A DNA stretch of 64,000 bases. It comes from an uncultured beta proteobacterium (lineage in GTDB: Bacteria > Pseudomonadota > Gammaproteobacteria > Burkholderiales > Burkholderiaceae_C). The stretch's first letter is position 1. Each line of letters begins with the position of its first letter. Location of the stretch: NCBI GenBank assembly GCA_903838565.1, contig CAILZB010000104.1, positions 1 to 64,000 on the forward strand, in the 5' to 3' direction. A model generated the notes under the pieces. That model saw only the letters and a list, made by a program, of their open reading frames with translations, was not told the DNA's origin and ran no database searches. Made by a program: the position numbers and the translations under genes. Positions 1 through 11,858 of this stretch are shown here, piece by piece.

Positions 1-3000
1 AGCAACGGAACGAGCTACAGCGTCGACGTCGCAGGTTCCGATCTCAAGGCCGACAGCAACGTGCACGCCCCTTTGGCTGCCAGCGACGCCGCCGGCAACA
101 CGATCACCGCCAGCGCAGACCCCGCCTACACGGTGGAATCCGTCAGCGTCGTGACCCTCTTTGCCAAGGGCCCCGATGCCACTGTCTACGAACACGGCCT
201 CACGTCGACAACAGACAACAGTGAGACCACCAGCGGCAGTTTTACGGTGCACTCAAACGACGGCATTCAAAGCCTGTCGGTGGGCGGAACCACTCTCAAT
301 TTTGCGCAGCTCAATGCCTTGTCGAGCAGTGCTGTCCATGTCAATACCGGGCAGGGCGATCTGGCACTGACGAATTACGACGCCGTCTCCGGGCAGGTCA
401 GCTACACCTACACGTTGACATCGGCGATCAACAACACAACTGCCGCTGCCACGGGTAACGATCACGTCACCAGTACATATTTTGACGACAGTGTCGCGCT
501 CACTGTTACAGGTGTTGGTGGTAATGTTGCCAGCGACAATCTGGTGATTCGAGCCGTGGACGACGCGCCAGCGCCTGTCTCCAATCAGACCGTGACCCTG
601 GTGGAGGGAACGACTACCGCAACGGTTACAAACCTGCTATTTGTGCTTGATTTCTCGAAGAGCATGGACGGCGCGGGATTGACCGCGCTAAAAGCTTCCG
701 TTCATGAATTGCTCACCGCCTATCAGGCAAATGGTGGATTCAAGGTGGAAGTCGTTACCTTTGGCGTCAGCGCTGCTGCGGCACCCACTGTTTTCAGCGA
801 CGTGGCGAGTGTCGATAGCTACTTGAACACCATTGGCACCACTGCTGGAACCAACTATCAGACGGCCATTACAACGGCCGAGGCGGCATGGACCGCAGCT
901 CACATCACCGGCGCTACGCCTGCCAATTCGGTGGCTTATTTCATCTCTGATGGCACGCCGAACGCCGGGAACATGACTCTTGGTTCAGCCACGCAAATTG
1001 GCTGGGACAGCTATGTGAATAACAACTTCTCCAAAGCCATCGCCGTTGGAATCAATACAAGTACGAGCAGTGGCGGCGGTACTGGCTCAGCAAGCGATAC
1101 CGATTTGCAAGCTGTGGCACATACGCCAGGCGGCGCTGATGAAATCTACCAGGTTTCAGACTTAGGCAACCTCACATCGACTCTGGTTGGCACGGTCGTG
1201 ACTCACACACAGCCGGGTAACGTTTTCCCCACTGATGTCCACGGGACGGTCACACCGGGCGTGTTCGGCGCGGACGGGTCTGGCACGCCGGCTCTCGCAA
1301 GCGTGCAGTACGGTGGCGTTAGCCATGCCTTTGACCCCACCCACACGTCCTATTCAATCGACACCAATGCGGGCAATGTCACCATCTTCAATGATGGCAG
1401 CTACGTTTTTACAGCCAAGTCCAACATCACCGTGGGTGCCACCGACGCCATTCAATATGTGGCTCAGGACGGCGATGGAACTCATGCACCGGCGGCAACA
1501 CTCACGCTCGTGGTGACGGCCATCAACGATGCCCCTGGCGGGACGAATGCGACGTTCACGATCAACGAAGATACGAGCAAGACCTTCGCTGCCACCGACT
1601 TCGGCTTCAGCGACGTCAATGGCGATGCCCTTGCTGCGGTGAAGATCACGACGCTGCCCACGGCAGGTACCCTGACAGACAACGGTGTGGCAGTAACAGC
1701 GGGTCAACTGGTGTCGGTGGACGATATCGCTGGGGGTCACCTGGTATTCACACCTGCGGCCAACGCCAACGGTGTGGCGTATGCCAGCTTCAGCTTCCAG
1801 GTACAGGACAATGGCGGAACGGCGAACGGCGGCGTCAACCTGGATGCCAGCCCGAACACCATCAGCCTCAACGTCACACCGGTGAACGACGCGCCTGTTG
1901 CAACCATGACGAACGCAACATACGCGGCGATCGAGCAGACCAACCTGAACCTGCATGGCACGGGACTCTCCATCAGCGACGTCGACGCCGGAAGCGGTTC
2001 TATGACGGTCAGTCTGTCTGTCGGGGAAGGGATCTTGACGGCCGGGGCTGGCAACAGCGGCGCCCTTGTCAACGGGACTGGGACTTCGTCATTGACGATT
2101 ACCGGCACTGTGACGCAAATCAACAACCTGCTCGGTGGAGTCGACACCGGTGCAGGTTCGGCAGGAACCATCGTATACAACGACAACACCAACACGCCAA
2201 GTGCCAGCACGCTCCTGACGCTGCAGGTCAATGACAATGGAAACACCGGGGGCGGCGCGCTCACTGATGTTCACACTGCGCAGATCAACATCACGGCCGT
2301 GAACGATGCGCCGGTGGCGGTTGCCGACCATGTCATCACAAACGCTGGTGCGGCTGGTACGTTCGTTCTGCCATCTTGGGCGCTGCTGGCGAACGACAGC
2401 GATCCCGAAGGCTCGCAACTTTCCGTCTCAGCGGTCAATACGCCATCCAGTCTCACAGCAGCCTTGGCGGCCGACCATGCATCGGTTACTGTGGTCGATA
2501 CCGGTGGCTCCAGTGGCAGTAATCCTGGGGGCACTTTCAATTACGTCGTATCCGATGGCTCACTCACCGCTACGACGGCAGTCACGTTGAGCCAAGTTGC
2601 TGTAGCTGCGACGTTGTCAGGGACGAGCGGCAACGACATCCTGGTTGATGGCGTTGCAGGAGCCCATACGCTGAGTGGCGGTGCTGGCAATGATGTGCTG
2701 ATTGCGAACAACAGCGGTGATACGCTGAACGGTGGCACCGGCAACGACCTGCTGATGGGCGGGACCGGGTCTGACGTATTCCAATGGAGTCTGAACGATC
2801 AGGGTACGACCGCAGCGCCCGCCGCTGACGTGATCAAGGACTTCAACGCGGCTGCGGTGACCAGCGGTGGCGATGTGCTCAACCTGAAGGACCTATTGCT
2901 AGGGGAACACGATGGGTCTGTCGCAGCCATCAACCTGACTAATTTCCTGCACTTCGGTTCGGATGCCACCGGTCATGTGTTGCTGTCGATCGACCATACG

Positions 3001-3159
3001 GGCACAAATGCCGCCAATCCCGACCAGACCATCACTTTCAGTAACATGACGCTGTCTCAATTGACCACGCAGTTGGAATTGACGGATCCTGCGCACATGG
3101 GAGACGCCGACATCATCGCGAAGCTCATCGCCCACGGCAACCTGAAGACCGACGGTTAG
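1..3159 (+). CDS. Giant RTX adhesin, LapA-like, C-terminal part (5' end outside window)
   Basis: The frame is open from base 1 with no start, so only the last ~1052 residues are present. A von Willebrand factor A domain lies at about nt 620-1200: its MIDAS motif reads DFSKS (DxSxS), followed by a TNYQT threonine and a SDGTPN aspartate. Cadherin/Ig-like repeats follow at about nt 1500-2600, each introduced by an AINDAP/PVNDAP/AVNDAP linker. RTX calcium-binding nonapeptides (GGAGNDVL, GGTGNDLL, GGTGSDVF) lie at about nt 2670-2785. The end resembles the type I secretion target domain of the VCA0849 class. From family knowledge this is a cell-surface adhesin exported by a type I secretion system and used in attachment or biofilm formation. 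The exporter genes are not in the window. Confidence 0.9.
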   Translation, partial: SNGTSYSVDVAGSDLKADSNVHAPLAASDAAGNTITASADPAYTVESVSVVTLFAKGPDATVYEHGLTSTTDNSETTSGSFTVHSNDGIQSLSVGGTTLNFAQLNALSSSAVHVNTGQGDLALTNYDAVSGQVSYTYTLTSAINNTTAAATGNDHVTSTYFDDSVALTVTGVGGNVASDNLVIRAVDDAPAPVSNQTVTLVEGTTTATVTNLLFVLDFSKSMDGAGLTALKASVHELLTAYQANGGFKVEVVTFGVSAAAAPTVFSDVASVDSYLNTIGTTAGTNYQTAITTAEAAWTAAHITGATPANSVAYFISDGTPNAGNMTLGSATQIGWDSYVNNNFSKAIAVGINTSTSSGGGTGSASDTDLQAVAHTPGGADEIYQVSDLGNLTSTLVGTVVTHTQPGNVFPTDVHGTVTPGVFGADGSGTPALASVQYGGVSHAFDPTHTSYSIDTNAGNVTIFNDGSYVFTAKSNITVGATDAIQYVAQDGDGTHAPAATLTLVVTAINDAPGGTNATFTINEDTSKTFAATDFGFSDVNGDALAAVKITTLPTAGTLTDNGVAVTAGQLVSVDDIAGGHLVFTPAANANGVAYASFSFQVQDNGGTANGGVNLDASPNTISLNVTPVNDAPVATMTNATYAAIEQTNLNLHGTGLSISDVDAGSGSMTVSLSVGEGILTAGAGNSGALVNGTGTSSLTITGTVTQINNLLGGVDTGAGSAGTIVYNDNTNTPSASTLLTLQVNDNGNTGGGALTDVHTAQINITAVNDAPVAVADHVITNAGAAGTFVLPSWALLANDSDPEGSQLSVSAVNTPSSLTAALAADHASVTVVDTGGSSGSNPGGTFNYVVSDGSLTATTAVTLSQVAVAATLSGTSGNDILVDGVAGAHTLSGGAGNDVLIANNSGDTLNGGTGNDLLMGGTGSDVFQWSLNDQGTTAAPAADVIKDFNAAAVTSGGDVLNLKDLLLGEHDGSVAAINLTNFLHFGSDATGHVLLSIDHTGTNAANPDQTITFSNMTLSQLTTQLELTDPAHMGDADIIAKLIAHGNLKTDG

Positions 3160-3179
3160 TCTCACGCTTGACCCCAAGC

Positions 3180-3207
3180 AAAACGGCCTGCAACTGCAGG
3201 CCGTTTT
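3180..3207. terminator. Bidirectional rho-independent terminator
   Basis: A 13-bp perfect stem with a 2-base centre is flanked by four A on the left and four T on the right, so it can act on both strands. It lies 20 bases after the adhesin stop and 54 bases beyond the stop of the convergent rhlE gene. Confidence 0.8.
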
Positions 3208-3261
3208 GGCTTTCAAACTCTCAAAGTCCGAGGCTCAGCCCGGTCTTCGTATTCGTCGAAC

Positions 3262-5004
3262 TTATCGACCGGAGCCGCGCGAGCCACCGCCGCCACCTGA
3301 ACGTCCACCGCCACCACCGCCGTAGCCACCGCCACCCGAGCGCGCGCCGGCATAGCCGCCGCCACCGCCGCTGCGATTGCCGCCGAAACCGCCGCGACCG
3401 CTGCGCTGCGACATCATGTCCACGCTGGTACGCATCGGATCCGGTTGACCCTGGCCGGTGCGTTGCGGTTGACCGCCACCGACACCGCCCAAATGGGCGC
3501 CGGGTGCGGGCTGCACGTCGTCGCTGTAGCCACCACCGCCGCCGCCCGAGCGTCCGCGACCCTGTGGAGGACGGTCACCCTGGGGACGGGGTCCCTGGGC
3601 TGGACGGGGTCCTTGTGCCGAGCGGGGTCCGGCGCCGCTGGCCGGGCCGCGTGGCGCGCCAGCCCTTGGGCCGCCGCGTCCACCACCGCCACCGCCGCCA
3701 TTGCCGCCACGCCCACCGGCGCGGTTTTCGCTCACGCGCTGCATCATCTCGGTCCGTGCGGCGCGGCCTGCGGCTGCCATCACGTCGCGGCTGGGCGGGC
3801 TGCCCAATCCGCCCCAGATGGTCTGACGGCCCATGGCCAGAGGCTCGGCCTTTTCGCCGGGTTCTGCGCCAAAGCCCTCGACCAGCTTGACTTCAATGTT
3901 CTGTTTCGTGAAGCGCTCAATCGCCTGCATGAAGCCTTCTTCGTCCAGGCACACCAGGTTGATGGCGGCGCCGTCGGCACCCGCGCGGCCGGTGCGGCCG
4001 ATGCGGTGCACGTAGTCTTCGCAGACGTTGGGGATCTCGTAGTTCACCACGTGCGGCAGGTCATCGATGTCGATGCCGCGCGCGGCGATGTCGGTGGCCA
4101 CCAAGGCGCGCACATCGCCGCTCTTGAAGCCGGCCAGCGCCTGGGTGCGCGCGGTCTGGCTCTTGTTGCCGTGCAGCGCCATGGCGCTGATGCCGTTCTT
4201 TTCCAGGTACTCGGCCACCGAGTTGGCGCCGAACTTGGTGCGCGTGAAGACCAGCACCTGGCTCCAGTTGTGCTCCTGGATGATGTGCGCCAGCAGCGCC
4301 TTCTTCTTGCCGCGGCCCACGGGGTGAATCAGCTGCGTGATGCGCTGCACCGTGGTGTTGCGCGGCGTCACCTGGATGGACAAGGGGTCCTTCAACAGGT
4401 TTTGCGCCAGGTCGCGGATTTCGTCGCTGAAGGTGGCCGAGAACAGCAGGCTCTGCTTTTCCTTGGGCACCACGGCCAGCACTTTCTTCACGTCTTGGAT
4501 GAAGCCCATGTCGAGCATGCGGTCGGCTTCGTCCAGCACCAGGATCTGCACCTGGCCCAGATCGAGCACGCCCTGTTGCAGCAGGTCGAGCAGGCGACCG
4601 GGAGTGGCCACCAGGATGTCCACGCCCTTTTTGACCTTGGCGATCTGCGGGTTCATGCCGACACCGCCAAAAATCACGGTCGACGTCAACTGCAGGTATT
4701 TGCCGTATTCACGCGCCGACTCTTCCACCTGAGCGGCGAGTTCGCGTGTCGGTGTCAGGATCAGCGCGCGGATGCCGTTGCCGCCGAACTTGTTCTGCAC
4801 GCTGCGGCTCATGCTGAGCTTGTGCAGGATGGGCAGCATGAAGGCGGCGGTCTTGCCGGTGCCGGTCTGGGCGCCGCCCAGCAGGTCTTTGCCGTCGAGC
4901 ACGGCCGGAATGGCCTGTGCCTGGATCGGCGTAGGGGTTTCGTAACCTTGCTCGTGCACGGCTTTCAGAATGGCAGGAGCCAGATTCAGTTCATCAAAAT
5001 TCAT
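3262..5004 (-). CDS. rhlE: DEAD-box ATP-dependent RNA helicase RhlE
   Basis: 580 residues from the ATG at 5004 ([20 protein letters not shown]), which begins with the family's N-terminal Q-motif region; the open frame extends 70 codons upstream without helicase similarity. Motifs in order: [11 protein letters not shown], Walker [47 protein letters not shown] and [10 protein letters not shown]. The last ~140 residues are a Gly/Arg/Pro-rich RGG tail, typical of betaproteobacterial RhlE and expected to bind RNA. The family unwinds structured RNA in ribosome assembly and RNA decay. Transcribed alone and divergently from ettA. Confidence 0.93.
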   Translation of the reverse strand: MNFDELNLAPAILKAVHEQGYETPTPIQAQAIPAVLDGKDLLGGAQTGTGKTAAFMLPILHKLSMSRSVQNKFGGNGIRALILTPTRELAAQVEESAREYGKYLQLTSTVIFGGVGMNPQIAKVKKGVDILVATPGRLLDLLQQGVLDLGQVQILVLDEADRMLDMGFIQDVKKVLAVVPKEKQSLLFSATFSDEIRDLAQNLLKDPLSIQVTPRNTTVQRITQLIHPVGRGKKKALLAHIIQEHNWSQVLVFTRTKFGANSVAEYLEKNGISAMALHGNKSQTARTQALAGFKSGDVRALVATDIAARGIDIDDLPHVVNYEIPNVCEDYVHRIGRTGRAGADGAAINLVCLDEEGFMQAIERFTKQNIEVKLVEGFGAEPGEKAEPLAMGRQTIWGGLGSPPSRDVMAAAGRAARTEMMQRVSENRAGGRGGNGGGGGGGRGGPRAGAPRGPASGAGPRSAQGPRPAQGPRPQGDRPPQGRGRSGGGGGGYSDDVQPAPGAHLGGVGGGQPQRTGQGQPDPMRTSVDMMSQRSGRGGFGGNRSGGGGGYAGARSGGGGYGGGGGGRSGGGGGSRGSGR

Positions 5005-5271
5005 AGGAAGGCGCCCGTTCCGGAGCGCTGGGGTATCGGCCTGTAGCGCTCCGGGAAGGAGCACACCAGTCAAAGGCAGATGGGATACAAAAATGGGCGC
5101 GTGACGTAACAGTCCTGGCCCCAGCAAAGTGCTGACGTTGCGATCCACTGGAGTACCGCAACAGCGCGCATTGTCGCATGAACTGCAGACTGGCGCTTTA
5201 GCGTCGATAATCACGGGTTGTCCGCCGAGCTCGGCGGCGTCAGTTGAACTTCACGCATCACCAGGTAAACC

Positions 5272-6933
<1,662 letters not shown>

Positions 6934-7023
6934 GCGTCTAGACGCGCTCGCCTAGCGGCGCTGCGCTTTGCTCAGCACAATGGGGCGGCGCGCTCGGACT
7001 TTTCGTCCGACGCGCCTGTCGCC

Positions 7024-8268
7024 ATGAGCCAACCCGCCTCGAAGAATCCCCTCAAGCACCTGCGTCCCTCCGACCTGAGAGGCATCGCGCAACTCGCCAC
7101 CGACGCCACCACCGGCGTGGCGCGCATCGTCGAAGGTGTGCACCAGTCCGTGTGGGACACGCTGGGCGTGGCCGGCAGGGCGCCGGGACAGACCGGCGGC
7201 ATCACCGGCTTCGTCTATCAGGCCGTGCAGGGCGTGGCGCAGTTGCTGGGCGATGGCGCCGACAGGCTGTTGGCCACGCTGCAGACCCGGATGGAGGCCA
7301 CGCAGGGCGCCGAGCCCGGAACGCCGCAGCGCGAGGCTGCGCTGGCCGTTCTCAACGGCGTGATGGGCGACCGGCTGATTGAAAGCAAGAACCCACTGGC
7401 CCTGCCCATGACGCTGCACCACCAGGGAGCGGCTTTGGATTGGCAGGCACTTCCCGCGGGACTCCAACCGAAGGTCCTGCTGATGCTGCACGGACTGTGC
7501 ATGAACGACCTGCAGTGGACTGCCCAACATCAGGGCCAGGCCGTGAACCACGGCGAGGTGCTGGCGTCAGCGCTGGGCTATTCGCCGGTCTATCTGCGCT
7601 ACAACTCCGGGCTGCACGTATCGCAAAACGGGCGCGAACTTTCCAGCCAGCTTGAGCAGTTGCTCGCGCATTGGCCAGTTCCTTTGGATGAGATCACGGT
7701 GCTGGCGCACAGCATGGGCGGCCTGCTGATCCGCAGCGCGCTCCACGTCGCGCGGCAGCAGGGCCTGGCTTGGCCGCGAAAGCTCAAGAACATCGTTTTC
7801 CTCGGAACGCCGCACCACGGCGCGCCGCTGGAGCGCGCCGGCAACTGGCTCGACACGCTGCTGGGCAGCACGACCTACACCGCGCCCTTGGCGCAACTGG
7901 GCCAGCTGCGCAGCGCCGGCGTCACCGATCTGCGCTACGGCCTCGTATTGGATGAGGACTGGCAGGGTCGCGATCGCTTCGAGCGCGCGCACGACCAGCG
8001 CCAGGTGGTGCCTCTGCCCGAAGGCGTGGCCTGCTTCACGGTGGCCGCGACGCTGGCGGACAAGCGCCGCGCGCTGGCCGACCGCTTGGTCGGCGACGGA
8101 CTGGTGCCATTGCGCAGCGCGCTGGGCCAGCACGACGAAGCGCAGCGTTGCCTACAGTTCGCCAAGGAGTCGCAGTGGATTAGCTACCGCACCGGCCATA
8201 TGGAACTTCTCAGCCGCCCGGAAGTGACGCAGCAACTGCTGCATTGGTTGGCGCCTGCGGCGGCTTGA
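7024..8268 (+). CDS. Alpha/beta-hydrolase, PGAP1/lipase-like esterase
   Basis: 414 residues. The catalytic serine sits in LAHSMGGLLIRSAL (variant GxSxG, with A for the first G), an oxyanion-type VLLMLHGLCMND strand lies before it, an aspartate is in GDGLVPLRSA and a histidine near the C-terminus in YRTGHMELL. LGTPHHGAPLERAGN is typical of triacylglycerol-lipase and PGAP1-like enzymes. The ~130 N-terminal residues are helical, Ala-rich and of unknown role. No signal peptide or membrane helix is seen, so it is probably cytoplasmic. The substrate cannot be read from sequence. Confidence 0.8.
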   Translation: MSQPASKNPLKHLRPSDLRGIAQLATDATTGVARIVEGVHQSVWDTLGVAGRAPGQTGGITGFVYQAVQGVAQLLGDGADRLLATLQTRMEATQGAEPGTPQREAALAVLNGVMGDRLIESKNPLALPMTLHHQGAALDWQALPAGLQPKVLLMLHGLCMNDLQWTAQHQGQAVNHGEVLASALGYSPVYLRYNSGLHVSQNGRELSSQLEQLLAHWPVPLDEITVLAHSMGGLLIRSALHVARQQGLAWPRKLKNIVFLGTPHHGAPLERAGNWLDTLLGSTTYTAPLAQLGQLRSAGVTDLRYGLVLDEDWQGRDRFERAHDQRQVVPLPEGVACFTVAATLADKRRALADRLVGDGLVPLRSALGQHDEAQRCLQFAKESQWISYRTGHMELLSRPEVTQQLLHWLAPAAA

Positions 8269-8280
8269 GGAATTCAATAG

Positions 8281-8354
8281 TTTGATCAAAAATTAGTTCA
8301 TATGTTGATGGATAAAGTGATGAATTTGTCATTCAAAGTCATTTTGTGATCAAA
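8281..8354. promoter_or_regulatory. Candidate operator/promoter region of the ligase-aminotransferase-regulator operon
   Basis: This AT-rich stretch between GC-rich genes carries a perfect palindrome TTTGATCAAA at 8281-8290 and a second TGATCAAA half at 8347-8354. The position, just before an operon that ends in a GntR/FCD regulator, makes these candidate regulator-binding sites. There is no direct evidence of binding, and the repeats could be chance in AT-rich DNA. Confidence 0.35.
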
Positions 8355-8399
8355 TAACGGGTGTTGCGCCTCATCTCCGCGAGGCGCCGAAAGATACCC

Positions 8400-9734
8400 A
8401 TGAACGTGCCCATCGCCCAACTGCTCTCCGAGCACCGCATCCACGAAGTGGAATGCGTGATCCCCGACATGACCGGCATCGCCCGCGGCAAGATCCTGCC
8501 CAAGGACCTGTTCCTCGCCGCTGGTGAAATGCGTTTGCCCAAGAGCGTGCTGCTCAACACCGTGAACGGCCAGCAGCCCGACAACGGACCCCATGTCGGC
8601 GACACCGACCCCGACATGGTGTGCAAGCCCGACGTTGCAACCTTTCGCGTCGTGCCCTGGGCTGCCGAGCCGGTGGCGGTGGTGATCCACGACTGCTTTG
8701 AGTGGGACGGCTCGCCCGTGGCGCTGTCGCCGCGTGCCGTGCTGCGCCGAGTCATCGATCTCTACACCCAGCGCGGCTGGCGCCCGGTGGTGGCGCCCGA
8801 GATGGAGTTCTTTCTGGTGGCGCGCCAGCAGAACCCGCACGAGCCGCTGCAGCCGCCGATCGGGCGCACCGGCAAACCCGAAGCGGGCCGCCAGAGCTAC
8901 TCGGTCGACGCGGTGAACGACTTCGATCCCTTCTTCATGGAGCTGTCGTCCTTTTGCGCGGTGCACCGGCTCGGCGTCGAGACCCTGATCCACGAGGCTG
9001 GCGCCGGCCAGATGGAGATCAACTTCACCCACGGCGACCCTCTGGAACTGGCGGACCGCGTGTTCCTGTTCAAGCGCACGGTGCGCGAGACGGCGTTGCG
9101 CCACGGCATCTTTGCCACCTTCATGGCCAAGCCGATGGAGATGGAGCCGGGCAGCGCCATGCACATCCACCAGAGCATCGTCGACGCCGACGGCCACAAC
9201 ATCTTCAGCCAGCGCGACGGCAGCGCCAGTCCGGCTTTCTTCCACTACATCGCGGGATTGCAGAACTACGTGCCGCAGGTGATGCCGATACTTGCGCCCT
9301 ACGTCAACTCTTACCGTCGCCTGGCGCCCCACATGTCGGCGCCGACGAACGTGCGCTGGGGCTACGACAACCGCACCTGCGGCATCCGCGTGCCCAAGTC
9401 CGCGCCCGAGGCCCGGCGCGTGGAAAACCGCGTCCCCGGCGTCGATGTGAACCCCTATCTGGCGCTGGCCGCGACGCTCGCCTGCGGTTATCTGGGGATG
9501 ATGGAAAAGCGCGCGCCGGCCGAGGCCGTGAGCACCAGTGCCTGGAACATGGAGCACGAACTGCCGCGCCATCTCGAGGACGCGATCGAACTGCTGCGCG
9601 CCTGCGCCCCGGTGGGTGAGCTGCTGGGCAAGGGTTTTGTCGAGGCCTTTTGCGCTGTGAAGGAACTCGAATTCGGCACCTACAACCGCGTCATCAGCTC
9701 CTGGGAACGCGAGCATCTTTTGCTGCTGGTGTAA
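8400..9734 (+). CDS. Glutamine synthetase-like gamma-glutamyl-amine ligase (PuuA-type)
   Basis: 444 residues from the ATG at 8400; an in-frame GTG at 8361 would add 13 residues of no family character. It carries the glutamine-synthetase fold: EMEFFLV in the catalytic barrel, AGAGQMEINF, GSAMHIHQSI (the HxHxS ATP-binding strand) and NRTCGIRVP. It is shorter than GlnA and lacks the adenylylation-tyrosine loop, as do the glutamate-polyamine ligases. The neighbouring aminotransferase and GntR/FCD regulator suggest catabolism of an amine by gamma-glutamylation, or a related acid-amide ligation. The true amine substrate is inferred only. Confidence 0.8.
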   Translation: MNVPIAQLLSEHRIHEVECVIPDMTGIARGKILPKDLFLAAGEMRLPKSVLLNTVNGQQPDNGPHVGDTDPDMVCKPDVATFRVVPWAAEPVAVVIHDCFEWDGSPVALSPRAVLRRVIDLYTQRGWRPVVAPEMEFFLVARQQNPHEPLQPPIGRTGKPEAGRQSYSVDAVNDFDPFFMELSSFCAVHRLGVETLIHEAGAGQMEINFTHGDPLELADRVFLFKRTVRETALRHGIFATFMAKPMEMEPGSAMHIHQSIVDADGHNIFSQRDGSASPAFFHYIAGLQNYVPQVMPILAPYVNSYRRLAPHMSAPTNVRWGYDNRTCGIRVPKSAPEARRVENRVPGVDVNPYLALAATLACGYLGMMEKRAPAEAVSTSAWNMEHELPRHLEDAIELLRACAPVGELLGKGFVEAFCAVKELEFGTYNRVISSWEREHLLLLV

Positions 9735-9739
9735 GTACC

Positions 9740-11119
9740 ATGAAGAAACCATTGAACTCCATAAGCACCGGCATCGATCCTGTCAAGGCGCAGGTGCTGC
9801 TGCAAAAAGAGCAGATCGCCTTCGTCGCACGAAACCCGCGGTCGCAGGCGCTGTCGCAGCGCGCCAACGCGCACCTGCTGTTCGGCGTGCCGCTGCACTG
9901 GATGAACGACTGGGGCACGCCGTTTGCGCTGCAGGTGGCGCAGGCTCAAGGCGCGCAACTGGTCGACGTCGACGGCCACGCCCTGGCCGACTTCTGCCTG
10001 GGCGACACCGGCGCGATGTTCGGCCACTCGCCCGCGCCAGTGGCTCAGGCCGTTGCGGCCCAGGTGCAGCGCGGCATCACCGCGATGCTGGCGAGCGAGG
10101 ATGCCGCCGCGGTCGGCGAGCTGCTCGCCGAGCGCTTCGGTCTGCCGTTCTGGCAGTTCGCCATGACCGCCACCGACGCGAACCGCTTCGTGCTGCGCTG
10201 GCTGCGCGCGGCCAGCGGCAGGAAGAAACTCATCGTCTTCAACGGCTGCTACCACGGCACGGTGGACGACGTGTTCGTCGATCTGGTCGATGGCCAACCG
10301 GTGCAGCGCGACAGCCTGCTGGGCCAGGTGCACGACCTCACGGCGCACACGGTGGTGGTCGAGTTCAACGACCTCGTCGCTCTGGAGGCGGCCCTGGCAC
10401 AAGGCGACGTCGCCTGCCTGCTGGCCGAGCCGGCGATGACCAATATCGGCATGGTGCTGCCCGAGCCCGGCTACTGGGAGGCGGCTCAGGATCTGATACG
10501 GCACCATGGCACAGCCCTGGTCTTGGACGAGACCCACACCATCAGCTGCGGCCCTGGCGGCTATGCCCGCGCCCACGGCCTGCAGCCCGACGCCGTCGTG
10601 CTCGGCAAGCCACTGGGGGGCGGTGTGCCCTGCGCGGCCTATGGTTTCAGCACGCCGTGGGCGCAGCGCGTGGTGCAGGCCAAGCGCAACGCGCCGCCCG
10701 GACACTCGGGCATCGGCACGACGCTCAGCGGCAATCTGCTGGCGATGGCGGCGATGCGCGCCACGCTGACCGAATTGATGAACGACGCCGTTTACGCGCC
10801 GATGCTGGCCTTGGCGAGCACGCTCACGCTGGGCCTGCGCGCCGTGATCGAATGCCATAACTTGCCTTGGTGTGTGACGCAACTGGGCGCACGCTGCGAG
10901 TTCCAGTTCCGCGCCACGCCCCCGCGCAACGGAGACCAGGCTGGCGCCGCGCTCGACCCCGAGCTGGAGCACCTGATCCATCTGGCACTGCTCAATCGCG
11001 GCGTCATGATCACGCCCTTTCACAACATGATGCTGGTGTGTCCGTCCACCACCCAAGCTGACGTGGACAAGCTACTGCGCGCTTTCGATGAGGTGCTGGA
11101 GCAGATCTGCCATGGCTGA
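9740..11119 (+). CDS. Class III PLP-dependent aminotransferase
   Basis: 459 residues from the ATG at 9740, five bases after the ligase stop. Class III hallmarks: the PLP-phosphate region, YHGTVDDVF, the cofactor aspartate in LVLDETHT and the Schiff-base lysine in VVLGKPLGGG, then GTTLSGN. It resembles glutamate-1-semialdehyde aminomutase-type enzymes, but the operon context points to an amino-acceptor reaction in the same catabolic route as the upstream ligase. Its last eight bases overlap the regulator gene, so the three genes are very likely co-transcribed. Confidence 0.85.
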   Translation: MKKPLNSISTGIDPVKAQVLLQKEQIAFVARNPRSQALSQRANAHLLFGVPLHWMNDWGTPFALQVAQAQGAQLVDVDGHALADFCLGDTGAMFGHSPAPVAQAVAAQVQRGITAMLASEDAAAVGELLAERFGLPFWQFAMTATDANRFVLRWLRAASGRKKLIVFNGCYHGTVDDVFVDLVDGQPVQRDSLLGQVHDLTAHTVVVEFNDLVALEAALAQGDVACLLAEPAMTNIGMVLPEPGYWEAAQDLIRHHGTALVLDETHTISCGPGGYARAHGLQPDAVVLGKPLGGGVPCAAYGFSTPWAQRVVQAKRNAPPGHSGIGTTLSGNLLAMAAMRATLTELMNDAVYAPMLALASTLTLGLRAVIECHNLPWCVTQLGARCEFQFRATPPRNGDQAGAALDPELEHLIHLALLNRGVMITPFHNMMLVCPSTTQADVDKLLRAFDEVLEQICHG

Positions 11120-11801
11120 GAAGAAAGCCAAAACCAAACCGCCAGCGCTCGCACGGGTGGCGGGTTCGACGCAGCAGGACGATTGCTACCAGCGCCTGCG
11201 CCAGTGGGTCACCGTGGGCCGCTTTCTGCCCGGCGAGCGCCTGAAGATCCGCGCCGTCGCAGCCGAACTGGACGTCGGTCTGATGCCGGTGCGCGCCGCC
11301 TTGCAGCGGCTCGCGGCCGAAGGTGCGCTGGTGAACATCCCGAATGCCGGCGTGGCGGTGCCGTCCCTGTCGCGGGCCGAATTCGACGACGTGCTCGACA
11401 TGCGCCTGCTGCTCGAAGGCGAGGCGGCAGAGCGCGGCAGCCTGCGCCTGAGCGCCGACGAGCAGCTGCGCCTGCAACGGCTGGACCGGCGCATGGCGGC
11501 GGCGCTGGCGGCGGCCGACGCCAAGGCCTATCTGGCGGACAACGAGGAATTCCACCTCATCCTGTACCGGGCGGCGGGCTCGCCCACGCTGCTCGCGCTG
11601 ATCGAAACCGTGTGGCTCAAGGTGGGGCCGCTGTCAAACCAGCTGTTCGACCACGCCGACGCGCTGCCGGTGCTGAACGACGCGCACGACGACGTGCTGA
11701 CGGCGCTGGCGCGCCGCGACAGCGCGGCGGTGCGCCGGGCCATCGAGCGCGACCTGTTTGTCGCCGGGCAGTTCTTGCGCCAGGCCTGCAAGGGACGTTA
11801 G
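11112..11801 (+). CDS. GntR-family transcriptional regulator, FCD subfamily
   Basis: 229 residues. The N-terminal winged helix (about residues 15-80) includes FLPGERLKIRAVAAELDVG and MPVRAALQRLAAEGAL, the GntR recognition helix. The C-terminal all-helical FCD ligand-binding domain carries the metal/ligand residues in the usual places (the D and H of DNEEFHLILYRAAG; H of DHADALPVLNDAHDD). The ATG at 11112 overlaps the aminotransferase stop. Probably a metabolite-responsive regulator of its own operon; repressor versus activator is not shown. Confidence 0.88.
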   Translation: MAEKKAKTKPPALARVAGSTQQDDCYQRLRQWVTVGRFLPGERLKIRAVAAELDVGLMPVRAALQRLAAEGALVNIPNAGVAVPSLSRAEFDDVLDMRLLLEGEAAERGSLRLSADEQLRLQRLDRRMAAALAAADAKAYLADNEEFHLILYRAAGSPTLLALIETVWLKVGPLSNQLFDHADALPVLNDAHDDVLTALARRDSAAVRRAIERDLFVAGQFLRQACKGR

Positions 11802-11858
11802 GGTCGGACCGTCCCACAAAGTGTCAGGTTATCCGCCAACCCGTAAACTCGACCCTTC

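Noticed and set aside
3445..5046. Long + strand open frame of 533 codons over rhlE
   Set aside because: Antisense shadow of rhlE caused by high GC; no start context and no family similarity, while the opposite strand has every helicase motif.
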